Source of the DNA: a bacterium
Lineage (GTDB): Bacteria > Patescibacteriota > Minisyncoccia > Phycocordibacterales > Phycocordibacteraceae
Direction of reading: 5' to 3'
Assembly (NCBI GenBank): GCA_023264495.1
Contig: JAHFMM010000002.1
Location: forward strand, 21,177 to 55,974
DNA: 34,798 nt
Both the position numbers and the translations under genes were made by a program. The notes under the pieces are model-generated. The model was not told the origin of the DNA and searched no databases. It was given only the letters and a program-made list of their open reading frames with translations. Positions 8,003 through 15,582 of this stretch are shown in pieces (position 1 is the stretch's first letter; each line of letters begins with the position of its first letter).

Positions 8003-9220
8003 CTACTGTGGGAGTACGGTCGTTACCGTGATTGTTGACGGGTCTTGCGGGAACGCTTGCCGCCAGAATGGCCGCAAGATGATAACCGCCTGCTTCACTT
8101 CGACATAGTTGCTGAGCGCTACTTCGGCTTCGGCCCGCGTCTTTCCTGCGACTGCAGCCGCAATGCGAGACTGGTCAATGGTATAGCGGAACGGGGCTGT
8201 CCCGGTGAGCGTGAATGAGAATGTCGTAGCGTCCGCATTTGGCAATCCGACCGCAGAAAGGCGGAGATCTGCTGTCGAGGTGAGGATAAGCGATACCCCG
8301 TCATACGCAGTACCATTGGTGACTGATTTTGCTATTGCGCTCGCGAGCGCGCTGTTCGGGAACACGACCGCAGTGATAGTTCCCTGCTCTTTCACGTCAG
8401 CCATAGCATTCGTTGCTGAGGTCGCGGTGACGAGACTTTCATAGGTGGTAGTTGCCGCGTTCGGAACGAGGACATAGCCGGACGGAATCTGTTCCTGAAG
8501 GCTCGCGCTGAGATCTGCGGCGAGTGTCTGCATGAGCGCTGCGCGCGCTTTTGACTCAAGCGCGGTATCGACAACGGGAACCTCTCCCGAAGCGCCTCCG
8601 GTCATAGCGTTTGTTGAGCGCGCGTATACGAGAGTCTCTTGCGGGGTCCCGGCAAACCCCGGGATGGTGAAGGAGGTCGGTCCGACATTGTAAGAATCAC
8701 CCGGCTTATCGGCATAGACGGTAACGGCGATGCTGCCCGGCTTTGCCGCTGTACCGCCCGGGATAGTCACTGGCGCGTGGATGCGGAAGATGAGACCAGC
8801 AGTCGTTGCGAAGCGGGTGTTCGTGATGAGTCGCTGCGCTTTTGATTGCGTGTTGTAGATCGTAATCGGCCCCGATGCCGAGGTGCTCACGGTCTTGGTG
8901 CCGGTAGATGCCACGCTTTGCGAAGCGACTTTCTGTGCCGTGACGATCTCGTATGTGAGGTCTCCCGTATTTCTATCAACCGTAAATGAGGATTGTACTG
9001 CTGCCGAGAAGGTGTTTGGCGTTACCTCTATGCTGGTTGTAGAGAAATAATACAAAGCGCCGATCGCGGCGATAATGACGACAAGCGCCGCGCCCAGCAC
9101 TCCCCAATGAGATCGAGAAGGCGGTCTTGCTGATTCGGTGCGATGAATAGAATTATTAGTAGGTGATTCGTTCTCTTTCCGGCGCGAAGGCGGGACAATG
9201 ATGTCATCAAATGTACGCAT
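8003..9220 (-). CDS. Single-pass membrane protein, Baseplate J-like/CPR-conserved repeat protein
   Basis: Basic cytoplasmic N-terminus, TM helix WGVLGAALVVIIAAIGALYYF, then a long Ser/Thr/Ala-rich beta domain (VTVYADKPGDSYNVGPTSFTIPGFAGTP) typical of CPR Baseplate-J-like proteins. Family call from memory. Confidence 0.6.
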   Translation of the reverse strand: MRTFDDIIVPPSRRKENESPTNNSIHRTESARPPSRSHWGVLGAALVVIIAAIGALYYFSTTSIEVTPNTFSAAVQSSFTVDRNTGDLTYEIVTAQKVASQSVASTGTKTVSTSASGPITIYNTQSKAQRLITNTRFATTAGLIFRIHAPVTIPGGTAAKPGSIAVTVYADKPGDSYNVGPTSFTIPGFAGTPQETLVYARSTNAMTGGASGEVPVVDTALESKARAALMQTLAADLSASLQEQIPSGYVLVPNAATTTYESLVTATSATNAMADVKEQGTITAVVFPNSALASAIAKSVTNGTAYDGVSLILTSTADLRLSAVGLPNADATTFSFTLTGTAPFRYTIDQSRIAAAVAGKTRAEAEVALSNYVEVKQAVIILRPFWRQAFPQDPSTITVTTVLPQ

Positions 9221-9259
9221 GATGGGAGTATATCACTTTGTGCCGTATACTGTGCACAT

Positions 9260-11227
9260 ATGCAGAAGGAACATTGGGGATTTGATACGCGCGACCTTGA
9301 TGCGAGCGTCCGGCCGCAGGACGATCTGTACCGCTATGCTGGCGGCAACTGGCTGAAGAAGAACGAGATACCGGCGGCTGAATCGCGCTGGGGTACGTTC
9401 ATCATGCTGCGATATGAGACGGAGAAGAAGTTGCAGAATCTTGTTAAGGAGATTGGAGCGACCCGCAGAGTCGCGCTCGGCTCTCCAGAACAGATGGTGC
9501 GCGACCTCTATCGCTCGGGGATGGATATGCGCACTCGCGTGAAGCGCGGATTACAGCCGCTCGCGCCGTACCAGAAGATGATCGAAACTGTTCAGACAAC
9601 CGACGATCTCGTCCGGTGCATCGCGGAGCTGCATACGATCGGCATCGGTGCCGTATGGGATGTCGGCATCGATCAAGACATGAAAGACAGCACGAAGAAT
9701 ATTCTCTACCTGAGCCAGGGCGGGCTCGGCATGCCGGACCGCGACTATTATCTAAACGATGATGCGGAGTCGCGGCGCGTGCGTACCGCGTACCGCCCGC
9801 ATGTCGCGCGTATGCTCACGCTCACCGGAATGACGAAGACAGAAGCGGCAGCTGCGGCAGAAACGGTGTTTACCATCGAATACAAACTCGCACAAGCCTC
9901 GATGAGGAAGGAGGATGCGCGCGACATGGACAAGATCTATCACAAGAAGACGGTTGCCGGGCTCGCTCGCATAGCGCCAAAGATCGCATGGAAGAAATAT
10001 TTCTCTCTCATCGGGGCCGGCAAGCCATCTTCGCTCATCGTGTGCCAGCCGGATTTCTTTGCCGCTGTAGGACGAGAGATGGCGGAGCTCTCAATAGCTC
10101 AGTGGCGCACCTATCTTTCGTGGCACCTGCTCGCAAGCTTTGCAAGCTTCCTTACTCCCGAGATCGAGAAGCAAAACTTCAGATTCTACGGCACGGTAAT
10201 GGCCGGCGTGAAGACGATGCGCCCGCCTTGGCGGCGCGTCCTCTCAGTAACCAATGCCGGCCTCGGGGAACTTATTGGCAAGGTGTATGTCGCAAGATAT
10301 TTTACTCCTGAGACGAAACGCCGCGTGAATGCGATGGTTGACGACATAAGTGTCGCGTATGAAGCGCGTCTCAGGCGGCTTGGCTGGATGAGTCCGGCAA
10401 CCAAGAAGCAGGCGCTCAAGAAATTACATAGCATGATACGGAAGATCGGCTACCCTGCGCGCTGGAAGTCGTATACAGGGCTCCGCATCACGCAAAACGA
10501 TTACGCAGGAAACGTATTGCGCACGACCCGTTTTGAACATCGCCGCGCGATGCGCAAACTCACGAAACCGGTTAACCGAAGCGAGTGGTATATGAACCCG
10601 CAATCGGTCAATGCCTACTACAGTTTCGGGTTGAACGATATCGTCTTCCCCGCCGCCATCCTGCAACCGCCATTCTTCGATCCTGCCGCTGACGATGCGG
10701 TGAATTACGGCGCGATAGGTATGACGATCGGCCATGAGATGACGCACGGCTTTGATGATCAAGGATCGAAGTTTGATGCGCAGGGCAATATGAAAAACTG
10801 GTGGACCGTCACCGACCGCAAACGTTTTATGCAGAAGGCACAGCCTCTTATAAAACAATTTAATACCTACACCGTCGCGCATGGCGTCCGCGTGAATGGC
10901 AAGCTCACGCTCGGCGAGAATATCGCCGACCTCGGCGGACTCTCGATTGCCTATGATGCCTACCAGCGCTGTCTCGCGCGCACGGGGCGCCGCGATATAG
11001 GCGGCTTCACGCCCGAGCAACGATTCTTCCTCGGCTTCACGCTCTTCGAACGCGAGAAGGCGCGGCCCGAGATCGAGAAGATGCTCGCGATCAACGATCC
11101 TCACTCACCAGCGGTCTTCCGCATCAATGGCCCCGTCTCAAACCTCCCCGAGTTCTATGCTGCCTTCGGCGTGAAGAAGGGCGACAAGCTCTACCGCGCC
11201 CCTAAAGACCGCATCAAGATCTGGTAA
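9260..11227 (+). CDS. M13 family zinc metallopeptidase (neprilysin/PepO-like)
   Basis: NAYYSFGLNDIVFPAAILQPPFF...TIGHEMTHGFDDQGSKFDAQGN...TLGENIADLGGLSIAYDAY. Confidence 0.95.
   Translation: MQKEHWGFDTRDLDASVRPQDDLYRYAGGNWLKKNEIPAAESRWGTFIMLRYETEKKLQNLVKEIGATRRVALGSPEQMVRDLYRSGMDMRTRVKRGLQPLAPYQKMIETVQTTDDLVRCIAELHTIGIGAVWDVGIDQDMKDSTKNILYLSQGGLGMPDRDYYLNDDAESRRVRTAYRPHVARMLTLTGMTKTEAAAAAETVFTIEYKLAQASMRKEDARDMDKIYHKKTVAGLARIAPKIAWKKYFSLIGAGKPSSLIVCQPDFFAAVGREMAELSIAQWRTYLSWHLLASFASFLTPEIEKQNFRFYGTVMAGVKTMRPPWRRVLSVTNAGLGELIGKVYVARYFTPETKRRVNAMVDDISVAYEARLRRLGWMSPATKKQALKKLHSMIRKIGYPARWKSYTGLRITQNDYAGNVLRTTRFEHRRAMRKLTKPVNRSEWYMNPQSVNAYYSFGLNDIVFPAAILQPPFFDPAADDAVNYGAIGMTIGHEMTHGFDDQGSKFDAQGNMKNWWTVTDRKRFMQKAQPLIKQFNTYTVAHGVRVNGKLTLGENIADLGGLSIAYDAYQRCLARTGRRDIGGFTPEQRFFLGFTLFEREKARPEIEKMLAINDPHSPAVFRINGPVSNLPEFYAAFGVKKGDKLYRAPKDRIKIW
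11204..11227. repeat. 24-bp direct repeat, copy 1 (3' end of the M13 peptidase CDS)
   Basis: AAAGACCGCATCAAGATCTGGTAA, identical to 13586-13609. Confidence 0.95.
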
Positions 11228-11228
11228 A

Positions 11229-11263
11229 AGAAAACGCCACCCGCAGCCGAAGCGTTGGGTGGC
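11229..11263 (-). terminator. Intrinsic terminator of purH
   Basis: Minus strand GCCACCC...GGGTGGC (arms at 11257-11263 and 11236-11242) followed by GTTTTCTTTT. Confidence 0.75.
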
Positions 11264-11286
11264 AGTTGAAGATGGAGTATGGGGAT

Positions 11287-11877
11287 TCAGTTGCTGCTAT
11301 ACAGATACGCCGATGAAATCTGACAGTACCGTGCGACAACTGCTTCTGCCATAGCGGCGTATTGAGATACGAACTTCTTTGCCTGTGTCGGATCAACCGC
11401 CCCACGTTCGACATCATAGATGTGGCGTAACACTTCGTCGAGTTGATCATTGGAGCTGACCACAATCCGCCGTCCTTTTGCTGCAGAACGGAGCATCGTC
11501 GGTCCGCCAATATCAGTCTTCGCACGAACTGATTCAGGAGTGTGATCCAGTTTCGCGATTTCTTCCTTGAGTGGGTAGAGATCAACGTATACCAGATCAA
11601 TGCGTGGGATACCGATACGGTTGAGCTCCTCCTGCTCCTCGGGTGAATCATCGGCGAGAAGAGCGGCATGCACCTCGCGCGACAAGGTCACAACTTTGTG
11701 CCCAAGGATCGGTTGGCCGACGATCTCGGCAACGTCCTGAATCGGTATTCCGTGTTCCGTAAGATGTTTTGCCGTACCCGCTGAACCAAGCAGGTGCCAT
11801 CCCAGTTGGTGAAGGCTTCTTGCGAAGTCCGCCAAGCCTGTCTTATCGTAGGCCGATAGTAACGCTGTCTTCCTCAT
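11287..11877 (-). CDS. Stand-alone IMP cyclohydrolase domain (PurH N-domain; no AICAR transformylase domain)
   Basis: ALLSAYDKTGLADFARSLHQLGWHLLGSAGTAKHLTEHGIPIQDV...IDLVYVDLYPLKEEI...KTDIGGPTMLRSAAKGRRIVV; ends after the MGS-type domain. Confidence 0.85.
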   Translation of the reverse strand: MRKTALLSAYDKTGLADFARSLHQLGWHLLGSAGTAKHLTEHGIPIQDVAEIVGQPILGHKVVTLSREVHAALLADDSPEEQEELNRIGIPRIDLVYVDLYPLKEEIAKLDHTPESVRAKTDIGGPTMLRSAAKGRRIVVSSNDQLDEVLRHIYDVERGAVDPTQAKKFVSQYAAMAEAVVARYCQISSAYLYSSN

Positions 11878-11899
11878 GGTATTTCCCCCATTCGTATTT

Positions 11900-11923
11900 C
11901 AGAAACGCCGGATGGCACTCCTG
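11900..11923 (-). promoter_or_regulatory. purH leader hairpin, ATCC loop
   Basis: Minus strand CAGGAGTGCC-ATCC-GGCGTTTCTG; all 10 positions pair when G-U is allowed. Confidence 0.7.
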
Positions 11924-12007
11924 TACATCTGGGCGGATAGTACCTAACTTTTTCAACTCACACAAGCCAGCGAGGCGAGGCCTTGATATCAAGGCCTCGC
12001 CTCGCTG
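11921..12007. repeat. 87-bp promoter/palindrome module, copy A (upstream of purH)
   Basis: 83/87 identical by manual alignment to 13494-13580. Confidence 0.95.
11937..11965 (-). promoter_or_regulatory. Putative purH promoter TTGTGT-17-TACTAT
   Basis: -35 at 11965..11960, -10 at 11942..11937, 17-nt spacer; conserved in copy B. Confidence 0.65.
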
Positions 12008-12008
12008 G
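11967..12008. repeat. 42-nt perfect palindrome (21-bp arms, no spacer)
   Basis: CCAGCGAGGCGAGGCCTTGAT|ATCAAGGCCTCGCCTCGCTGG. Confidence 0.9.
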
Positions 12009-12020
12009 GTTTGAAAAACT

Positions 12021-12043
12021 AACGCCACCGGGGAGGTGGCGTT
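12021..12043 (-). terminator. Intrinsic terminator of thrC
   Basis: AACGCCACC/GGTGGCGTT arms with 5-nt loop; minus strand continues AGTTTTTC. Confidence 0.75.
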
Positions 12044-12063
12044 GGAGGGTGGAGCATGGGGAT

Positions 12064-13449
12064 TCAGACATGCTCCATAATGTACTGCTTGATTACCGCC
12101 GGGTCTGCTGGCACGCGCGTGATGTGCTCTGGCAGGGTGCCGAACATCTCATACCCTTTCGGGATAGGAGGTTCGACCTCAAGCGCCTCACGGATAGTAT
12201 CGGCAAATTTCGCCGGATGAGCCGTTTCTGCGACGATGAGTGGCACATCCGTATGTGTGTACTGGTAGTCGAATGCCACCTTCATCCCCACGGCGGTGTG
12301 CGGGTCTATGGTTGCGCCATATCCCGTGTATACCGTGCGAATCGTACGGATGACTTCTTCGTCGGTTGCCGAGCCAGAACAGAATCCGTCCAAGGATTGG
12401 CTTTTGTCGCTCATCACGAATCTTCCTATGAGCTGAAGCGTATCCAAGAGAAGCCGGAGACGGTATGCATCGCGATCGACACAGTCGAACATGAGCCGTT
12501 CGAAGTTCGATGCCGAGGCGATATCCATCGACGGGCTGGAGGTGATCTTCACATCATCTCCCGCACGTATGCGGTAGAAACCATAACGGAAGAATTCGTG
12601 CAACACGTCGTTTTCATTCGTTGCAACGATGATATTCCTTATCGGGAATCCCATCCGCTTGGCAATGTACGCCGACAATGCATTGCCGAAGTTGCCCGAA
12701 GGCACCGACACGTCAATCACGTCTCCCGGTTTCTTGGTCGCTTGCAATGAAGCATATGCCCAATACACCACCTGTGCCGCGATGCGGGCCCAATTGATCG
12801 AGTTTACGGCACCGATCCGATGCTTCTCCTTGAAGCAGGCATCAGCATTCACTGCCTTCACTATCGCTTGGCAGTCATCGAAGTTTCCGTCTACCACGAG
12901 GTTGTGGATTGATGGATCGTTCAAGCTGTACATCTGCTGCTGTTGGAACCTGCTCATACGGCCATACGGAGAGAGCATGAAGACTTGCATGCCTTCTCTC
13001 CCCCTGTACGCATATTCAGCGGCCGAACCCGTATCGCCAGACGTTGCGCCGAGAATATTGAGCTTCTCGTCCTTCTCGCGCAGCACGTACTCCATCAAGC
13101 GGCCGAGCAATTGCAATGCCTGATCTTTGAATGAAAGCGTAGGACCATTCGAAAGGGCAAGCAACGCAAGGTCTTCGTCCAACCACTTGAGATGTGGAGC
13201 CATATTTGGTGTATAGGTTCTTGCAATGATCTTGTTCAGCTCAACCGTGGGGATATCGTCGATGAAATCCGCAAGGATGATCTGTGCGGCCTGGGTGTAA
13301 TTCAGGCCACGCATAGTATCTATCGTGCCCTCATGGTATTGCGGGTATTCTTCAGGAACGAACAGTCCGCCGTCAGGCGCGAGGCCTGCGAGCAGAACAT
13401 CCTTGAAACTTTGGGGCGGCGTAAGGCCGCGAGTCGATACATATCGCAT
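12064..13449 (-). CDS. thrC: Threonine synthase
   Basis: MRYVSTRGLTPPQSFKDVLLAGLAPDGGLFVPE...PTLSFKDQALQLLGRLMEYVL...GATSGDTGSAAEYAYRGREGMQVFMLSPYGRMSRFQQQQM. Confidence 0.95.
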   Translation of the reverse strand: MRYVSTRGLTPPQSFKDVLLAGLAPDGGLFVPEEYPQYHEGTIDTMRGLNYTQAAQIILADFIDDIPTVELNKIIARTYTPNMAPHLKWLDEDLALLALSNGPTLSFKDQALQLLGRLMEYVLREKDEKLNILGATSGDTGSAAEYAYRGREGMQVFMLSPYGRMSRFQQQQMYSLNDPSIHNLVVDGNFDDCQAIVKAVNADACFKEKHRIGAVNSINWARIAAQVVYWAYASLQATKKPGDVIDVSVPSGNFGNALSAYIAKRMGFPIRNIIVATNENDVLHEFFRYGFYRIRAGDDVKITSSPSMDIASASNFERLMFDCVDRDAYRLRLLLDTLQLIGRFVMSDKSQSLDGFCSGSATDEEVIRTIRTVYTGYGATIDPHTAVGMKVAFDYQYTHTDVPLIVAETAHPAKFADTIREALEVEPPIPKGYEMFGTLPEHITRVPADPAVIKQYIMEHV

Positions 13450-13472
13450 AATCCATACTCCTCAAGTCATTT

Positions 13473-13496
13473 CAGGAACGCGGGATCGCGTTCCTG
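13473..13496 (-). promoter_or_regulatory. thrC leader hairpin, ATCC loop
   Basis: Minus strand CAGGAACGCG-ATCC-CGCGTTCCTG, perfect 10-bp stem. Confidence 0.8.
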
Positions 13497-13580
13497 TACA
13501 TCCATGCGGATAGTACCTAACTTTTTCAACTCACACAAGCCAGCGAGGCGAGGCCTTGATATCGAGGCCTCGCCTCGCTG
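13494..13580. repeat. 87-bp promoter/palindrome module, copy B (upstream of thrC)
   Basis: Same TTGTGT-17-TACTAT promoter (13538..13510) and palindrome with one mismatch relative to copy A. Confidence 0.95.
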
Positions 13581-13585
13581 AGTTC

Positions 13586-13609
13586 AAAGACCGCATCAAG
13601 ATCTGGTAA
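13586..13609. repeat. 24-bp direct repeat, copy 2 (displaced 3' end of the M13 peptidase gene)
   Basis: AAAGACCGCATCAAGATCTGGTAA. Confidence 0.95.
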
Positions 13610-13634
13610 GTATATACATATATGTACGCTTAGG

Positions 13635-14324
13635 CTAAAGCCAATCAATCGGGCTTTTGCCGTGGGCGGTGAGATAATCGTTTGCCTGGCTGAAGTGCTT
13701 GCAACCGAAGAAGCCGGAATGTGCTGAAAGGGGCGAGGGGTGCGAAGCTTCAAGAACAAGATGCTTCGAGCGGTCTATGTGCGCTCCCTTAGTGCGGGCG
13801 TAGTTTCCCCACAGCATGAAGACAAGATGTTCGCGCTTCTCGGAGAGCGCGCGGATCACCGCATCGGTAAATATTTCCCACCCGCGACCCTGATGCGAGC
13901 CGGCGGCGTGCGCACGAACGGTAAGCGTTGCGTTGAGGAGAAGGACGCCCTGCTTCGCCCATCGCGTCAAATCTCCATCGGTGTGTACGAGCGCCTGTCT
14001 GCCAGCAGGCAGAGCTTGTCCGAGGTCAGTTTCGATTTCTTTGAAGATATTCTGGAGCGATGGCGGGACTCGGACATCTTCTTGCACTGCAAAGGCGAGG
14101 CCATTCGCTTGTCCGGCGCCGTGATACGGGTCTTGTCCGAGAATAACGACCTTCACAGCATCAAACGGACAAAGATCAAAAGTGCGGAAGATATTTTTCG
14201 GCGCCGGATAAACGATAGTTTCTTTGTATTCCTTCTTTACGAAGGCAGTGAGCTCAGTGAAATAGGGTTGCGAAAATGTGTCTCTCAATTCCCTTTTCCA
14301 TGACGACTCGATAACAACGTTCAT
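13635..14324 (-). CDS. ung: Uracil-DNA glycosylase (family 1)
   Basis: VVILGQDPYHGAGQANGLAFAV...WAKQGVLLLNATLTVRA...LVFMLWGNYARTKG...LEASHPSPLSAHSGFFGCKHFSQAN. Stop codon lies 1-2 nt left of the listed coordinate by manual translation. Confidence 0.96.
   Translation of the reverse strand: MNVVIESSWKRELRDTFSQPYFTELTAFVKKEYKETIVYPAPKNIFRTFDLCPFDAVKVVILGQDPYHGAGQANGLAFAVQEDVRVPPSLQNIFKEIETDLGQALPAGRQALVHTDGDLTRWAKQGVLLLNATLTVRAHAAGSHQGRGWEIFTDAVIRALSEKREHLVFMLWGNYARTKGAHIDRSKHLVLEASHPSPLSAHSGFFGCKHFSQANDYLTAHGKSPIDWL
13995..14012. repeat. Short palindromic insert in ung coding LPAGRQ
   Basis: CTGTCTGC-CA-GCAGGCAG; encodes ALPAGRQA at a position where I recall other Ung proteins being shorter. 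Confidence 0.6.
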
Positions 14325-15103
14325 TTCTGCTGCTCGCGATGGAGTTCGAGGAGTTTCTTCCCCGCATGTTCACGGTAGGGGCAATATTCACACCGCTCTC
14401 CGCTCGCAGGAATATGATCAGATATGAGGCATGCTTTCAATTTCTGTAAGGCTCCAAATATCCATGCGTCATCGCCATCATATGGGAGAATGGTAATATC
14501 AAATTCCAGTTTGCCGTCAAAGGCTTCTTTGTCATTTCGGCCGTTCGCGTAGACGAAATAAGCGGTTGGTGAGACGGTAAAGCCATTTTGCCGGAAGAGC
14601 CATTGATAAATCTCGACTTGCCGCTTGTATTGGATCTTCCACTCGTCATCGAGCGTTATCTCCTTCTTCCCGGCGGTGGCTTTGTAGTCAACGATATGGA
14701 GTTCGCCAGCCGAGTTCACCCACACATCGTCGATGCCGCCACGGAGAGCGATATTCGTCTCAGGATCGTGGTACTTGATGCCGCGCCGCAGCGCATCGCG
14801 CCATTCTTCAAGCCGTTCGTGCGCATACGGGATCGCGTCGATGCCGTAACGCTTCATGAGCGGATGCGCCTCGCCTTTCGCGCGGCGGACATCAAACTCC
14901 CGCTTGAAGAGCACGTCGACCGCGTTATTGAGGGTGAAAGGCGGCGTGTCAGGCCGGCCGATGCCGTGACGTGCTTCTATCCAGAAGCAGCGCGGGCATT
15001 CGAGAAACCGATCAAGCTTCGACCGAGAGATAGTATACGGTTCGTTTGAAGCAGGATCGAATCTCACTCGCACCCCTTTCAGTTTGTATCCGGCGAAGGG
15101 CAT
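14321..15103 (-). CDS. PD-(D/E)XK nuclease, Cas4/RecB-like with a four-cysteine (probable Fe-S) motif
   Basis: FLECPRCFW near the N-terminus and CEYCPYRE near the C-terminus; GGIDDVWVNSAGELHIVDYKAT core. Confidence 0.8.
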   Translation of the reverse strand: MPFAGYKLKGVRVRFDPASNEPYTISRSKLDRFLECPRCFWIEARHGIGRPDTPPFTLNNAVDVLFKREFDVRRAKGEAHPLMKRYGIDAIPYAHERLEEWRDALRRGIKYHDPETNIALRGGIDDVWVNSAGELHIVDYKATAGKKEITLDDEWKIQYKRQVEIYQWLFRQNGFTVSPTAYFVYANGRNDKEAFDGKLEFDITILPYDGDDAWIFGALQKLKACLISDHIPASGERCEYCPYREHAGKKLLELHREQQK

Positions 15104-15105
15104 GA

Positions 15106-15582
15106 TTAGTCGGTCGTGGTGAAGTGCGCGATGGCCGGACGGCTTGTCATGAAGTCGATATAGACACTGTCACTTGAGAGATCGAAAACGTTGTCGCCGT
15201 CATCACGATACAGTTCCACTGCATAGGTGAGTCCCGGTTCGGTTGCACGAAGGAGAGAGACGGTGAATTGGCTCCGCGGACCTGTTGCGCGAGCCGCACC
15301 AAGCACATTGCCGAGCATGTCGCCATTCATCTCGCGGACCGCAATCCAGACTCCCGGCGGCGGTACGGTAACCGACTCAATAGCGACAGCAGATCCCGCC
15401 GGCTGATTGGCAACGGAAACGGCCCCGCTCTCAGAGGATTGCTGCGATTCGTTTGCTGATATGTTCTGAGGAAGTTGAGAAAACAGCGAGAAAGATGTCC
15501 CGTCAAGGAACCATGCCCCCGCAAGAAGCATGCCGAGCATAGTACCGGCGACAAACGAGTATAGGGAGAAGCTCTTTGTCAT
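15106..15582 (-). CDS. Signal-anchored extracytoplasmic hypothetical protein
   Basis: N-terminal hydrophobic segment FVAGTMLGMLLAGAWFL, then a beta-rich domain; 4-bp overlap with the upstream gene. Confidence 0.75.
   Translation of the reverse strand: MTKSFSLYSFVAGTMLGMLLAGAWFLDGTSFSLFSQLPQNISANESQQSSESGAVSVANQPAGSAVAIESVTVPPPGVWIAVREMNGDMLGNVLGAARATGPRSQFTVSLLRATEPGLTYAVELYRDDGDNVFDLSSDSVYIDFMTSRPAIAHFTTTD

Noticed and set aside
14321-15103. CRISPR-Cas locus based on the Cas4-like protein
   Set aside because: No repeat-spacer array and no other cas gene seen on either strand.
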